Shown: in pieces, positions 50,533 through 59,324 of the stretch
How positions within the stretch are numbered: the first letter of the stretch is position 1
Layout of the letters: every line of letters begins with the position of its first letter
Assembly (NCBI GenBank): GCA_964450385.1
Contig: CAYVEC010000001.1
Coordinates: 103,440 to 167,439, forward strand
DNA: 64,000 nt
Reading direction: 5' to 3'
Source of the DNA: JAKLFA01 sp964450385
GTDB taxonomy: Bacteria > Omnitrophota > Gorgyraeia > Zapsychrales > JANLHA01
Program-made: the position numbers and the translations under genes
The notes under the pieces: model-generated
Database searches by the model: none
Told to the model about the DNA's origin: nothing
The model's input: the letters and a program-made list of their open reading frames with translations, nothing else

Positions 50533-52116
50533 ATGAGGATCCTGATCACAGACAAGCTTGCGCAAGAGGGGGTTGATATTCTAAAGGCCGTCAAGAGTTT
50601 TGACGTTGACTGCCAATTCGGGATCGCCCCGGACAAACTGAAAAGCATCATCCACGATTATCACGCGCTCATTATCCGCAGCGATACAAAGGTCACGGCG
50701 GAGATTATTGAGGCCGCGGACAAGTTGAAGTTCATTGGCCGCGCGGGCGTCGGGCTTGATAATGTTGATCTCAAGGCCGCTACGAAAAAGGGGATTGTCG
50801 CCATGAATACCCCGGCGGGCAACACGACCTCGACCGCTGAACAGACGATGAGCCTTATTCTGTCGCTCGCCCGGAATATCCCCCAGGCCTGCGCCTCGCT
50901 CAAGAGCGGGAAGTGGGACCGCTCGAAATTCAAGGGGATCGAGCTTTATGGTAAAACACTCGGCGTCATTGGGCTCGGTCGGATCGGATCGACCGTCGCC
51001 TCGATGGCCAAGGGATTTGGGATGAAGGTGATCGGATTTGATCCGTATCTTGCGATCGAGATCGCGAGCCAGCGGGGTGTCGAGATGGTCCCGTTTGAGG
51101 AATTGTTAAAGGCGGCTGATTTCATTACACTCCATATCCCGAAAACCCCGGAGACAAAGGGGATGATCGGCGAGAAAGAGATCGCTCTGATGAAGCCGAC
51201 CACGCGGTTGATCAATTGCGCGCGCGGAGGGATCATCGATGAGGCGGCTCTCGTCAAGGCCCTAACGGAAAAACGGATCGCCGGATGCGCGCTCGATGTC
51301 TTTGAGCAGGAGCCGCCGGATCCGAAGCACCCGTTGCTTGCCTTTGATCATTGTGTCGCGACCCCGCATCTTGGGGCATCCACGTCCGAGGCGCAGATCA
51401 ATGTCGCGATCGAGATCGCCGAGACCGTGCGGAACGCCCTTCTCGGGAAGGGGATCGTCAATGCCGCGAATTTTCCCTCGGTATCTGCTGAGGCCTATGC
51501 CGTCCTGGCCCCCTATATCCAGCTTGCCGAAAAGATGGGGTTATTTGCGGGTCAGCTCATCGCCGGACGTGTGGCGGCGATCAAGATCGTCTACAGCGGT
51601 GAGATGGCCAAACACAATACAGAATCTGTGACTATGTCGCTCGTTTACGGGTTGCTGGCGCCAATCCTCGGTGAGAGCATCAATGCGATCAATGCTTTGA
51701 CGATCGCCAAGGAACGCGGGATCGCGGTTGAGGCTGTTCAGTCGCAGAATGAAGAGGAGTATGTCAATCTCATCAGCGTCCAGATCGTCACGGATCAGGA
51801 ACCGCTGACCGTCTGGGGGACGCTGGCCAGCAATAAGAAGCCGCGTATCGTGAAGATCAATAAGGTGTATGTGGAGGCGACCCCAGAGGGACATCTTCTG
51901 TTTATCAAGAATAACGATCAGCCGGGTGTCGTCGGGGCGGTGGGAACGATCTTAGCGGCGGATCATGTCAATATCGCGGGAATCACCTTCGGCCGTGAGG
52001 CCCCGGGCGGGTTGGCGGTTTCTGTTGTCAACATCGACAGCGATATCTCTGACGCTACGATCAGTAAGATTCAGAAGGCCCGGGATGTCTTGTTCGTGAA
52101 ACTTTTGAATGTCTAG
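50533..52116 (+). CDS. serA: D-3-phosphoglycerate dehydrogenase
   Basis: First step of serine synthesis. 527 residues of the long type: NAD-binding catalytic core with GRAGVGLDNVDLKAAT near 74, the Rossmann loop VIGLGRIGSTVASMAKGFG near 147, catalytic Arg (NCARGGIIDE near 232) and the His of ATPHLGAST near 278, an intervening ASB domain, and a C-terminal ACT domain (about 453-527) for serine feedback. AGGAG precedes the ATG. Confidence 0.95.
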   Translation: MRILITDKLAQEGVDILKAVKSFDVDCQFGIAPDKLKSIIHDYHALIIRSDTKVTAEIIEAADKLKFIGRAGVGLDNVDLKAATKKGIVAMNTPAGNTTSTAEQTMSLILSLARNIPQACASLKSGKWDRSKFKGIELYGKTLGVIGLGRIGSTVASMAKGFGMKVIGFDPYLAIEIASQRGVEMVPFEELLKAADFITLHIPKTPETKGMIGEKEIALMKPTTRLINCARGGIIDEAALVKALTEKRIAGCALDVFEQEPPDPKHPLLAFDHCVATPHLGASTSEAQINVAIEIAETVRNALLGKGIVNAANFPSVSAEAYAVLAPYIQLAEKMGLFAGQLIAGRVAAIKIVYSGEMAKHNTESVTMSLVYGLLAPILGESINAINALTIAKERGIAVEAVQSQNEEEYVNLISVQIVTDQEPLTVWGTLASNKKPRIVKINKVYVEATPEGHLLFIKNNDQPGVVGAVGTILAADHVNIAGITFGREAPGGLAVSVVNIDSDISDATISKIQKARDVLFVKLLNV

Positions 52117-52158
52117 ACCGGATCGGGTTCGCCGGTTCATCGCGCATAGGGCAGGGCC

Positions 52159-52917
52159 ATGACGGATTCAGTGGGAAATGGGTCGATCATCATCGCCGGG
52201 CTTCAGGACATGTTCCGTCCGAGCTATTGGCTGGCCCTGTCTGCATATGTCCTCATCATGCTGTCGCTCCGCCGGCGTTGGCGGATCTCGGAACAGATCT
52301 CGAGCGGTGCATTCATTGTTGGGTTTATGGTCATCGACCTGATGGTCCTTTCCGGGATATGGGACATCGTTTTTGCATTCTGCCCTGAGGTGGAGACATG
52401 GTACGCCCCGGGGGTTCGGACGGTCATGGCCCTTGTCATTTTTGGGGTCGGGGTGGCGTGTCTTTACGATTGGATAGTTTTATTGCGAATGGTACCGGCT
52501 GGACGCCGGTTAATCCCGGCTGGATTTTTAAGCGCCTGGCGGCAGCCTGTCCCTCTGGTCCGTTGGGGATGGGTGTTTGCGATATTTCGGCCCGGGCTTC
52601 ATCTGATGGCTGGCGGCATCGCGGGTCTCATCGTCGGGACCGAGGGGGTGGGCCGTGATGTTCAGTATCTCTTGTTCAATATTGTCCTGGCCAAAGACCC
52701 GATGGGTCTTAGCAAGATCGTTCTGTATCAAATCGTCTTGACTATTCCTTTTTGTACGGTATTATGGCTCTTTGGGTCTGAACGCGGCGCGCGGTGGTTG
52801 ACTCGGATCGATTCAGAATCGCTTTCGACCGTTCAGGTGGTGCTCGCAGGGTTGTGCGTGGGGTCTGCCGTGGCCTATGGGGCTGTGGCTCTCCAACGGG
52901 CGGGGTTTGTGTTCTAA
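52159..52917 (+). CDS. multi-pass membrane protein of unknown function
   Basis: 252-residue hydrophobic protein not recognised. About six membrane segments can be seen (near residues 20-38, 50-70, 88-112, 140-160, 190-210, 225-248), with basic loops (RRRWR near 38). No catalytic or transport motif stands out. It sits between serA and purA with normal spacing (42 and 13 bases), so it is likely co-transcribed with them. The start has only a weak AGGGC ribosome site. Confidence 0.65.
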   Translation: MTDSVGNGSIIIAGLQDMFRPSYWLALSAYVLIMLSLRRRWRISEQISSGAFIVGFMVIDLMVLSGIWDIVFAFCPEVETWYAPGVRTVMALVIFGVGVACLYDWIVLLRMVPAGRRLIPAGFLSAWRQPVPLVRWGWVFAIFRPGLHLMAGGIAGLIVGTEGVGRDVQYLLFNIVLAKDPMGLSKIVLYQIVLTIPFCTVLWLFGSERGARWLTRIDSESLSTVQVVLAGLCVGSAVAYGAVALQRAGFVF

Positions 52918-52930
52918 GAAAGGATGTTCG

Positions 52931-54205
52931 ATGAATTGTGTGGTGGTGGGTGCGCAGTGGGGGGATGAAGGCAAAGGAAAGCTGATCGATTTCCTTTCGA
53001 AGGATGCTGATATCACCGTTCGGTATCAAGGCGGGAATAACGCGGGTCATACGATCGTTGTGGGGGATCAGGAATATATTTTTCATTTGATCCCGTCGGC
53101 GATCCTCCATAAGGGTAAGACCTGTGTCATCGGCAACGGGGTTGTTGTGGATCCCAAAGCCCTTTTAGGGGAGATCGATGGCCTGACGAAGCGGGGGATT
53201 GCGGTCACGCCCCGGCAGCTGAAGATCTCGGGCTTTTGTCATGTGGTCATGCCATATCATCGTGTCCTTGACGGACTTCGCGAATCGAAACGGAAGAACA
53301 AGATCGGGACGACCGGCCGCGGGATTGGACCGTGTTATGCCGATAAGGTGACGCGCTGCGGGATTCGGATGATCGATCTTCTGAACCCCCGGGTCCTTCG
53401 TGCCCGTCTCGAGGACAATCTCAACGAAAAGAATGAGACATATACGAAAGTCTTCGGGTATCAGGATTATAAGCTTGAGGAGATTTTTAAAGAGTACCTC
53501 GCCTACGGGAAACGGTTGGCCCCGTTTATTGTCAATACCGCTGTCTACCTTAATGCCCAGGTCGACCGCGGCAAGAGCCTGCTCTTTGAGGGCGCCCAGG
53601 GGACATTTTTGGATATTGATTTTGGGACGTATCCGTATGTGACCTCCTCGAATTCGATCGTAGGCGGCGTCTGTTGCGGAACCGGAGTGCCTCCGACGAA
53701 GATCCATAAGGCGGTGGCGGCGGTGAAGGCCTATACGACCCGGGTGGGCGAGGGCCCGTTTCCGACGGAGTTCGACGCGGAGATGCTCACGAAGATCCGA
53801 ACCAAAGGCAATGAGTTCGGGGCAACGACCGGACGCCCCCGGAGATGCGGGTGGTTTGACAGTATGCTTGTGAGGTATTCGCTCATGATCAACGGGATCT
53901 CTGAGCTCGCGATCATGAAGCTCGATGTCCTCGATGGTCTTGATAAAATCAAGATCGGCGTGGGATATGAATATAAGGGGGAGCCGCTTCAAGAGTTCCC
54001 GATGGATTCGGAAGTCATCGAAAAGGTCGTTCCGGTCTATATCGAGATGGACGGATGGGATGCCCCGACGGCTGGAGTTCGGCGATACGAGGACTTGCCT
54101 CGGGCGGCAAAAAGATACATTGAACGGCTTGAGAAATTGCTCAAGGTTCGGATCCGTTATGTTTCGACCGGATCCCAGCGGGACGACACGATCATCCGTT
54201 TTTAA
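52931..54205 (+). CDS. purA: adenylosuccinate synthetase
   Basis: First step from IMP to AMP, GTP-dependent. 424 residues with the P-loop VVGAQWGDEGKGK near residue 5, GGNNAGHTIV near 34, EGAQGTFLDIDFGTYPYVTSS near 220, and the C-terminal VSTGSQRDDTI. ATG at 52931 follows AAAGGA by 7 bases. Upstream in-frame codons overlap the membrane protein gene. Confidence 0.96.
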   Translation: MNCVVVGAQWGDEGKGKLIDFLSKDADITVRYQGGNNAGHTIVVGDQEYIFHLIPSAILHKGKTCVIGNGVVVDPKALLGEIDGLTKRGIAVTPRQLKISGFCHVVMPYHRVLDGLRESKRKNKIGTTGRGIGPCYADKVTRCGIRMIDLLNPRVLRARLEDNLNEKNETYTKVFGYQDYKLEEIFKEYLAYGKRLAPFIVNTAVYLNAQVDRGKSLLFEGAQGTFLDIDFGTYPYVTSSNSIVGGVCCGTGVPPTKIHKAVAAVKAYTTRVGEGPFPTEFDAEMLTKIRTKGNEFGATTGRPRRCGWFDSMLVRYSLMINGISELAIMKLDVLDGLDKIKIGVGYEYKGEPLQEFPMDSEVIEKVVPVYIEMDGWDAPTAGVRRYEDLPRAAKRYIERLEKLLKVRIRYVSTGSQRDDTIIRF

Positions 54206-54248
54206 GCTGGGTATGTAAGCTATTTATTTCATTATATTTAGATTAAAC

Positions 54249-54277
54249 TTGACTTTAAAAGGGCGCTTTGTTAATAT
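54249..54277 (+). promoter_or_regulatory. promoter of the OmpA-like lipoprotein gene
   Basis: TTGACT (54249-54254), 17-base spacer, TAATAT (54272-54277), with extended -10 TGT. Good sigma70-type match in the 104-base gap after purA; transcript leader of about 25 bases. Confidence 0.7.
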
Positions 54278-54309
54278 TGAACAAAAGCGACAAACGAAGG
54301 AGGACGCGG

Positions 54310-54966
54310 ATGCGTAGACTAACATCACTAGTTCAATGTTGTGCCGCTGTTATGGTTTTGGTCTTCGGGCTCAGCGGTTGCACATTTGTTTTTCAAAAGG
54401 GGCGGAAAAAAGATATTGAGCGGATCTCCGAACTTCAAAACCAATATACGGAGCTTCGTGAAGAGCTTTCAGAACTTGAGCGTGCGAAGCGTGAGCTCGA
54501 AAATCGCCTCCAGGGCGAGATCCGGGATCGGAATGTTAAGGTCGAGATGCTTGACCGCGGTCTCGTCATCACGTTTGTCGCTGAGGTCCTTTTTGATTCA
54601 GGGAAGGCTGAGCTCCGTGGGGAGGCACTTGAGACCTTGGATAAGGTGGCGCGCGTCTTGAATACCACGGTCCGTGATTTGAACGTTGGGATCGAAGGGC
54701 ACACGGATAATGTGCCGATCAAGCATTCAGGGTGGAAGTCGAACTGGGAGCTTTCCTCGGCCCGCGCCCTGAGCGTTGTCCATTATTTGATCGATGAGAT
54801 GGGGGTCACGCCTGAGAGGCTTTCAGCCACAGGATTTGGGGAGTTTCATCCGGTGGCACCGAACGATTCGGTTCAGGAACGCCAGAAAAATCGACGGGTC
54901 GAGATCGTAATCTTGCCGCGTGTTGAAAAACAGCCCGCGGTTAGCGATCAGGAAAATTTGAAGTAG
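54310..54966 (+). CDS. OmpA/Pal-family lipoprotein with coiled coil
   Basis: 218-residue outer-envelope protein. A signal peptide ends in the lipobox LSGC (Cys near 24), so it should be lipid-anchored. Residues about 34-75 form a Glu/Arg-rich coiled coil. The C-terminal OmpA domain binds peptidoglycan: LFDSGKAELRGEALETLDKV near 95, EGHTDNVPIK near 131, ERLSATGFGEFHPVAPNDS near 173, NRRVEI. It may stabilise the envelope as Pal does, or resemble MotB-like tethers; tol genes are not adjacent. AAGGAGG precedes the ATG. Confidence 0.85.
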   Translation: MRRLTSLVQCCAAVMVLVFGLSGCTFVFQKGRKKDIERISELQNQYTELREELSELERAKRELENRLQGEIRDRNVKVEMLDRGLVITFVAEVLFDSGKAELRGEALETLDKVARVLNTTVRDLNVGIEGHTDNVPIKHSGWKSNWELSSARALSVVHYLIDEMGVTPERLSATGFGEFHPVAPNDSVQERQKNRRVEIVILPRVEKQPAVSDQENLK

Positions 54967-54983
54967 ACGGAGGATTACAGAAT

Positions 54984-55382
54984 ATGACGAAGAAAGCGGA
55001 GGGATCTATGAAGAACATGGTGGTTCCAGTCGCAGTGATTGTCTTTGTCCTGGTTTGTGTCATGACCGTTATGACGAGCATTCAGAATAAGAAAAATTTC
55101 TCTCTGCTTGAGCAGGAGCGTTATAAACGCTTGACGGCTGAGGAAAAACTCCAGGTGGTCCAGACCCATGCGGCGAAGGCCGAGGCAGACCTGCAGGCGG
55201 CTCAGGAAAAGCTTAACGGGATCGATGGTATTTTGCAACAGGGGAATTCCGTTGCTCAGAAGCTGACAACCGAATTGGAAAATGTCAAGGGTGAACGGGA
55301 TCTCGTTCAGAAGCAGTTGATGGAGCTTCGTGAGTCGATTGGTGTCGGGACGTTGAAGGAATCAGGTATGGCGAACGATTAA
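54984..55382 (+). CDS. small membrane protein with coiled coil, function unknown
   Basis: 132 residues: one N-terminal transmembrane helix (about 11-31, VVPVAVIVFVLVCVMTVM) then a long charged, Ala/Gln/Glu-rich helix (about 40-115) predicted as coiled coil. No known domain recognised. It follows the OmpA-like gene by 17 bases, so both may form one envelope unit. A second Met at residue 9 is a possible start. Confidence 0.6.
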   Translation: MTKKAEGSMKNMVVPVAVIVFVLVCVMTVMTSIQNKKNFSLLEQERYKRLTAEEKLQVVQTHAAKAEADLQAAQEKLNGIDGILQQGNSVAQKLTTELENVKGERDLVQKQLMELRESIGVGTLKESGMAND

Positions 55383-55427
55383 AGGGGTGTCCGCCTTCGG
55401 GCGCGCCTCATGAGCGGTGCGTATGGC

Positions 55428-55458
55428 CAGGGGGATTGTTCAATCCCCCTGTTTTTTT
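55428..55458 (+). terminator. strong intrinsic terminator just before uppS
   Basis: CAGGGGGATT (55428-55437) pairs with AATCCCCCTG (55442-55451) around a GTTC loop, 10 bp, followed by seven T residues (55452-55458). A small UUCG-loop hairpin (CGCC TTCG GGCG, 55392-55403) lies upstream. Only 10 bases separate the T-run from the uppS ATG, leaving no room for a promoter behind it. Confidence 0.88.
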
Positions 55459-55468
55459 GAGGGAACGA

Positions 55469-56215
55469 ATGACAGAGCGAAAAATTCCACGGCATGTGGC
55501 GATCATTATGGATGGAAACGGGCGCTGGGCCGAGCGCCGGCGATTGCCTCGGACCCAGGGTCATCTCGAGGGAGTGAAACGAGTCGCCGAGGTGGTTGAT
55601 GTGGCGGCTGAGGTTGGGATCGAGGCGGTCACGTTTTTTACCTTTTCTCAGGAAAATTGGAAGCGTCCTGAGACCGAGGTCTCGATGCTCATGCAGACGA
55701 TCTGTCGGGCCCTTGATATGAAGTCGGCAGAGATCGCTAAACGCAATATGCGGCTGCGTTTTATCGGCCGGCGAGAAGGGATCCCTGCTGATGTGTTAAA
55801 AGGTTTTGATCGGACAGCGGCTGTGACGCGGGCGAACACGGGGTTGATCATCAATCTCGCCTTCAATTATAGTGCCCGCACGGAGATCGTGGACGCGGCT
55901 CGGACTCTGGCGCGCCGCGTGGCGGACGGAGGGCTCGCGCCGGAGGAGATCACCGAGAGCGTGTTTCAGCAGTGCCTGTATGCGCCGGATATTCCCGATC
56001 CGGACCTTCTTATCCGGACCTCGGGTGAGCAGCGTCTAAGTAATTTTTTATTGTGGCAGGTGTCGTACGCGGAGTTTTATTTTACCCCCGTGTGCTGGCC
56101 GGAGTTCACCGCAGAGGAGTTTAGGAAAGCCCTCGCTGAGTACGAGCGGCGGGAACGACGCTTCGGCGGGGTTACGGGGCGCCAATCAGGAGAAGGAGTG
56201 GCCGATGAATCGTGA
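55469..56215 (+). CDS. uppS: undecaprenyl diphosphate synthase
   Basis: cis-Prenyltransferase making the C55 lipid carrier for peptidoglycan and LPS. 248 residues with HVAIIMDGNGRWAERR at 9-24 (catalytic Asp15), FFTFSQENWKRP near 65, NYSARTEIVDA near 145, and the closing DLLIRTSGEQRLSNFLLWQ near 183. ATG at 55469 with GAGGGA just before; the whole ribosome site lies between a terminator and the start codon, so expression must involve read-through or an upstream start. It overlaps cdsA by 11 bases. Confidence 0.95.
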   Translation: MTERKIPRHVAIIMDGNGRWAERRRLPRTQGHLEGVKRVAEVVDVAAEVGIEAVTFFTFSQENWKRPETEVSMLMQTICRALDMKSAEIAKRNMRLRFIGRREGIPADVLKGFDRTAAVTRANTGLIINLAFNYSARTEIVDAARTLARRVADGGLAPEEITESVFQQCLYAPDIPDPDLLIRTSGEQRLSNFLLWQVSYAEFYFTPVCWPEFTAEEFRKALAEYERRERRFGGVTGRQSGEGVADES

Positions 56216-57023
56216 TCGAATCATTAGTTCCGTGATTAGCATCGGGATCATCTTGAGCGCAATCTTTGTCGATTGGGCCTTTATGATCGTTGTCATGGGC
56301 CTGATCATCGGCGGGCTGTATGAATTTTTTTATATGATCAAGAAAAAAGGGATCCCGATCTACAGTTATATCGGGATCTTTATCGGGGTGATGATCCCGT
56401 TATCGATCTATCATCAATTTGAGTTGACGAAGAATTGGGAGCTCTTGTTTACGGTCCTGATGTTCTTGATGGTGCTCCTGCTCCAGTTCGCGCGTAAGGA
56501 GAACACGAATGCGACCGTCGGTATTTCAACCACGATGTTTGGCGTTTTTTATGTCTCGTGGCTGTTTAGTTTTCTGGTCAAGATCCGGTTCCTTCTTCCA
56601 GGGATCGACGGGATCAAATTATTATCGTTTATTCTGATCGTGACGAAGGCGGGGGATATCGGGGCCCTGGTGATCGGGACCTATTGGGGAAGGCGGCCTC
56701 TTCTGCCACGGGTGAGTCCGAATAAATCCGTCGAGGGCGCGATCGGGAGCGCTGTCTTTAGCACGGGCGCGGCCCTGGCATCGAGTTCATTTTTGCCATC
56801 TGTCGCGGGATTCCCTATGTGGCAGGTCGCCATGATGGGATTATTTTTCGGGGCGATCGGTCAGCTCGGGGATCTGTCAGAGTCATTGATCAAGAGGGAC
56901 TGTCAGGTCAAGGACTCGGGTAAATTGTTGCCGGGGATGGGTGGGGTGCTGGATATCATTGACAGCCTCCTTTTTTCAGCGCCGGCGTTTTATCTGTATA
57001 TGTCAACGGTCTTGAAGGGATAG
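56205..57023 (+). CDS. cdsA: phosphatidate cytidylyltransferase
   Basis: Makes CDP-diacylglycerol for phospholipids. 272 residues with about seven membrane helices and the C-terminal CdsA signature region (SLIKRDCQVKDSGKLLPGMG, then DIIDSL). The signature has Met where His is usual (PGHGG) and Ile where Arg is usual (DRxD), so it is slightly divergent. GGAG precedes the ATG within uppS. Order uppS-cdsA-dxr-rseP is widely conserved. Confidence 0.92.
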   Translation: MNRDRIISSVISIGIILSAIFVDWAFMIVVMGLIIGGLYEFFYMIKKKGIPIYSYIGIFIGVMIPLSIYHQFELTKNWELLFTVLMFLMVLLLQFARKENTNATVGISTTMFGVFYVSWLFSFLVKIRFLLPGIDGIKLLSFILIVTKAGDIGALVIGTYWGRRPLLPRVSPNKSVEGAIGSAVFSTGAALASSSFLPSVAGFPMWQVAMMGLFFGAIGQLGDLSESLIKRDCQVKDSGKLLPGMGGVLDIIDSLLFSAPAFYLYMSTVLKG

Positions 57024-57024
57024 C

Positions 57025-58194
57025 ATGGGAAGAAAAAAGGTCCTTATCCTTGGGTCAACGGGATCGATCGGCGTGAATGCCCTTGCGGTCATCGAGCGGT
57101 TTCCTGACCGCTTTGAGGTCTTCGGCCTCACGGCTCATGATCATGATCGTCGACTCATCGAGCAGGCCCGGCGTTTTCGGCCGCGCTATCTCGGCATTCG
57201 AAAGGACAAGATTGATACGGTCCGCGGGCGTCTCGGTGATGATTCGATCGAGATCCTGGATTCGACCTCTGAGTTGGGGACCCTGGCCGCGCTCCCCGAG
57301 GTGGATATTGTGGTCATTGGGGTGAGCGGCCGCGCGGCCCTTGAACCGTTCTTGGCGGCGGCGGCGGCGGGTAAGGTGATCGCCCCGGCGAACAAAGAGG
57401 CCTTGGTCATCGCGGGGGATTTCATTATGGCGGAGGCCCGAGCGTCTGGGGCCAGGGTGATCCCGGTTGATTCAGAGCAGAGCGCGATCTTTCAGTGCCT
57501 TGAGGGGCGTTCGCGTGATCATCTGGAGCAGATCTTATTGACGGCCTCGGGGGGTATCCTGAAAGATGTGGCGCGCGAGGAATTTTCTAGGCTGTCGGTT
57601 GATGATGTTCTTGTGCATCCGCGTTGGTCCATGGGGCCGAAGATCACGGTGGATTCCGCGACATTGATGAACAAGGGATTTGAAGTGATCGAGGCGATGA
57701 GGCTGTTTGATGTTCGGGCGGATCAGGTGACCGTCGTGATCCATCCTGAGGCGATCGTTCATTCGATGGTCCGGTTGACGGATGGGGCTGTTCTTGCACA
57801 GCTCGGGATCACGGATATGCGGCTGCCGATCCAGTATGCCTTGACCTATCCCGAGCGGCTCAGTTCGGGGCTGCCTCAGCTGGATTTGGTCCAGCTCCAT
57901 CGCTTGACGTTTGAGGCGCCGGACCTTGAGAAATTTCCATCGCTTCGCCTGGCCTATGATGTTGCCGAGCGGTCCGGGACATGGCCGGCGGTCTTGAACG
58001 CGGCTGATGAGGTCGCTGTTCAGGGCTTTCTTGACGGGAAGCTCCCCTTTGTTCGGATCTATGATCTTGTCGAACAGGTGGTCGGCGCCCATCGAGGCTG
58101 TGCGCTTGGTTCACTTGAGGATGTTTTGGAGGCCGACGCGTGGGCCCGGCACGAGGCCCGTAAGGCCATAACCGCTCGTGCGGTTACGGTCTAG
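57025..58194 (+). CDS. dxr: 1-deoxy-D-xylulose-5-phosphate reductoisomerase
   Basis: MEP pathway of isoprenoid synthesis. 389 residues with NADPH loop LGSTGSIGVNALAV at 9-22, APANKEALVIAGDF near 121, PVDSEQSAIFQCL near 149, TASGGILKD near 176, and HPRWSMGPKITVDSATLMNK near 202. Starts one base after cdsA, with AAGGGA upstream. Its product leads to the polyprenyl chain used by UppS. Confidence 0.95.
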   Translation: MGRKKVLILGSTGSIGVNALAVIERFPDRFEVFGLTAHDHDRRLIEQARRFRPRYLGIRKDKIDTVRGRLGDDSIEILDSTSELGTLAALPEVDIVVIGVSGRAALEPFLAAAAAGKVIAPANKEALVIAGDFIMAEARASGARVIPVDSEQSAIFQCLEGRSRDHLEQILLTASGGILKDVAREEFSRLSVDDVLVHPRWSMGPKITVDSATLMNKGFEVIEAMRLFDVRADQVTVVIHPEAIVHSMVRLTDGAVLAQLGITDMRLPIQYALTYPERLSSGLPQLDLVQLHRLTFEAPDLEKFPSLRLAYDVAERSGTWPAVLNAADEVAVQGFLDGKLPFVRIYDLVEQVVGAHRGCALGSLEDVLEADAWARHEARKAITARAVTV

Positions 58195-58220
58195 AGCGTT
58201 ACATTGGAGAAAGGTGATTT

Positions 58221-59312
58221 ATGAATCTCTTGATTTTTCTCGCGGTGTTGAGCGTCTTGATCGTTGTTCATGAATGGGGGCATTTCATCGCGGCCCGGCG
58301 GCTTGGCGTGGGAGTGGAAAAATTTTCTCTTGGGTTCGGACCGCGGCTCTGTTCATGGCGGTCGCGGGGAACCGAATTCTTGATCTCGGCGATTCCCCTG
58401 GGGGGGTACGTGAAGCTCGCTGGGGATGAGCGGGCTTCGTGTCACGGCCGGCCGGAAGAATTCTATTCGCGGTCAGCCATTGACCGCGGCGTGATCATCG
58501 GCATGGGGCCGATCGTGAATTTTCTTTTCGCCTTTGTGTGCTTTTATATCATTTTGGTCACGGGATTTCCGATGGTCGCAAATCAGGTCGGGCTTGTCAT
58601 GGAAGGGTATCCGGCCCATCAGGCGGGGATCGCGGTCGGTGACCGGGTCATCGCGATTAATGATCGAGCGATTACCAATTGGGATCAGCTGCAAGCGACG
58701 ATCGCGGAGTCAGCCGGCCGGTCGCTGACCTTTCGGATCATCCGTGGTGGGGAAGAGCGACAGCTTGTGATGGCGCCCCGCGAGGATCGGCTGACGAACA
58801 TCTTTGGCCAGGAGGAGGCACGTTTTGTGGTCGGGCTTCAACCGGCGGAGGAGGTCGTCTTCGTGCGTCATGGGCCGATCAAGGCCTTGGGCCAGGCCGC
58901 GGCCGAGCTCGTAAAGGTCGTCGGGACAACCCTGCGCGCGCTCTATTATGTCGTCTCTGGGGCCATGCCGGCCAAGGACGCCTTGGGCGGCCCGATCCGG
59001 ATCTTCGATGTGATCGCGAACGCGGCATCGATGGGCCTCGCGTATCTGATTTTTGTGATGGCGGTGATCAGCGCGAGTCTTGGTCTTTTTAATCTTTTTC
59101 CGATTCCGGTCTTGGACGGGGGGCACCTCTTTCTGCTCTTCCTTGAAGGGCTGCGGAGACGGCCGCTCCCGGAAAAGATCGAGGAGAATTTTAATCGTGT
59201 TGGTTTTGCCCTGCTCATGTGTCTGATGGTCTTTGTGTTTTATAATGACCTCGCGGAGATGGGGTGGATCGATAAGGCGACGGGGATGGTTCAGCGGCTC
59301 TGGGCGAAATGA
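58221..59312 (+). CDS. rseP: site-2 protease RseP-like
   Basis: Intramembrane zinc metalloprotease. 363 residues with the HExxH motif VVHEWGHFIAARRLGV (His17, Glu18, His21), a PDZ domain (about 120-200), and the second metal motif NLFPIPVLDGGHL near 290. Four membrane segments expected. In E. coli it degrades anti-sigma RseA; the substrate here is unknown. AAAGG precedes the ATG. Confidence 0.93.
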   Translation: MNLLIFLAVLSVLIVVHEWGHFIAARRLGVGVEKFSLGFGPRLCSWRSRGTEFLISAIPLGGYVKLAGDERASCHGRPEEFYSRSAIDRGVIIGMGPIVNFLFAFVCFYIILVTGFPMVANQVGLVMEGYPAHQAGIAVGDRVIAINDRAITNWDQLQATIAESAGRSLTFRIIRGGEERQLVMAPREDRLTNIFGQEEARFVVGLQPAEEVVFVRHGPIKALGQAAAELVKVVGTTLRALYYVVSGAMPAKDALGGPIRIFDVIANAASMGLAYLIFVMAVISASLGLFNLFPIPVLDGGHLFLLFLEGLRRRPLPEKIEENFNRVGFALLMCLMVFVFYNDLAEMGWIDKATGMVQRLWAK

Positions 59313-59324
59313 GAGGGGGAACCC

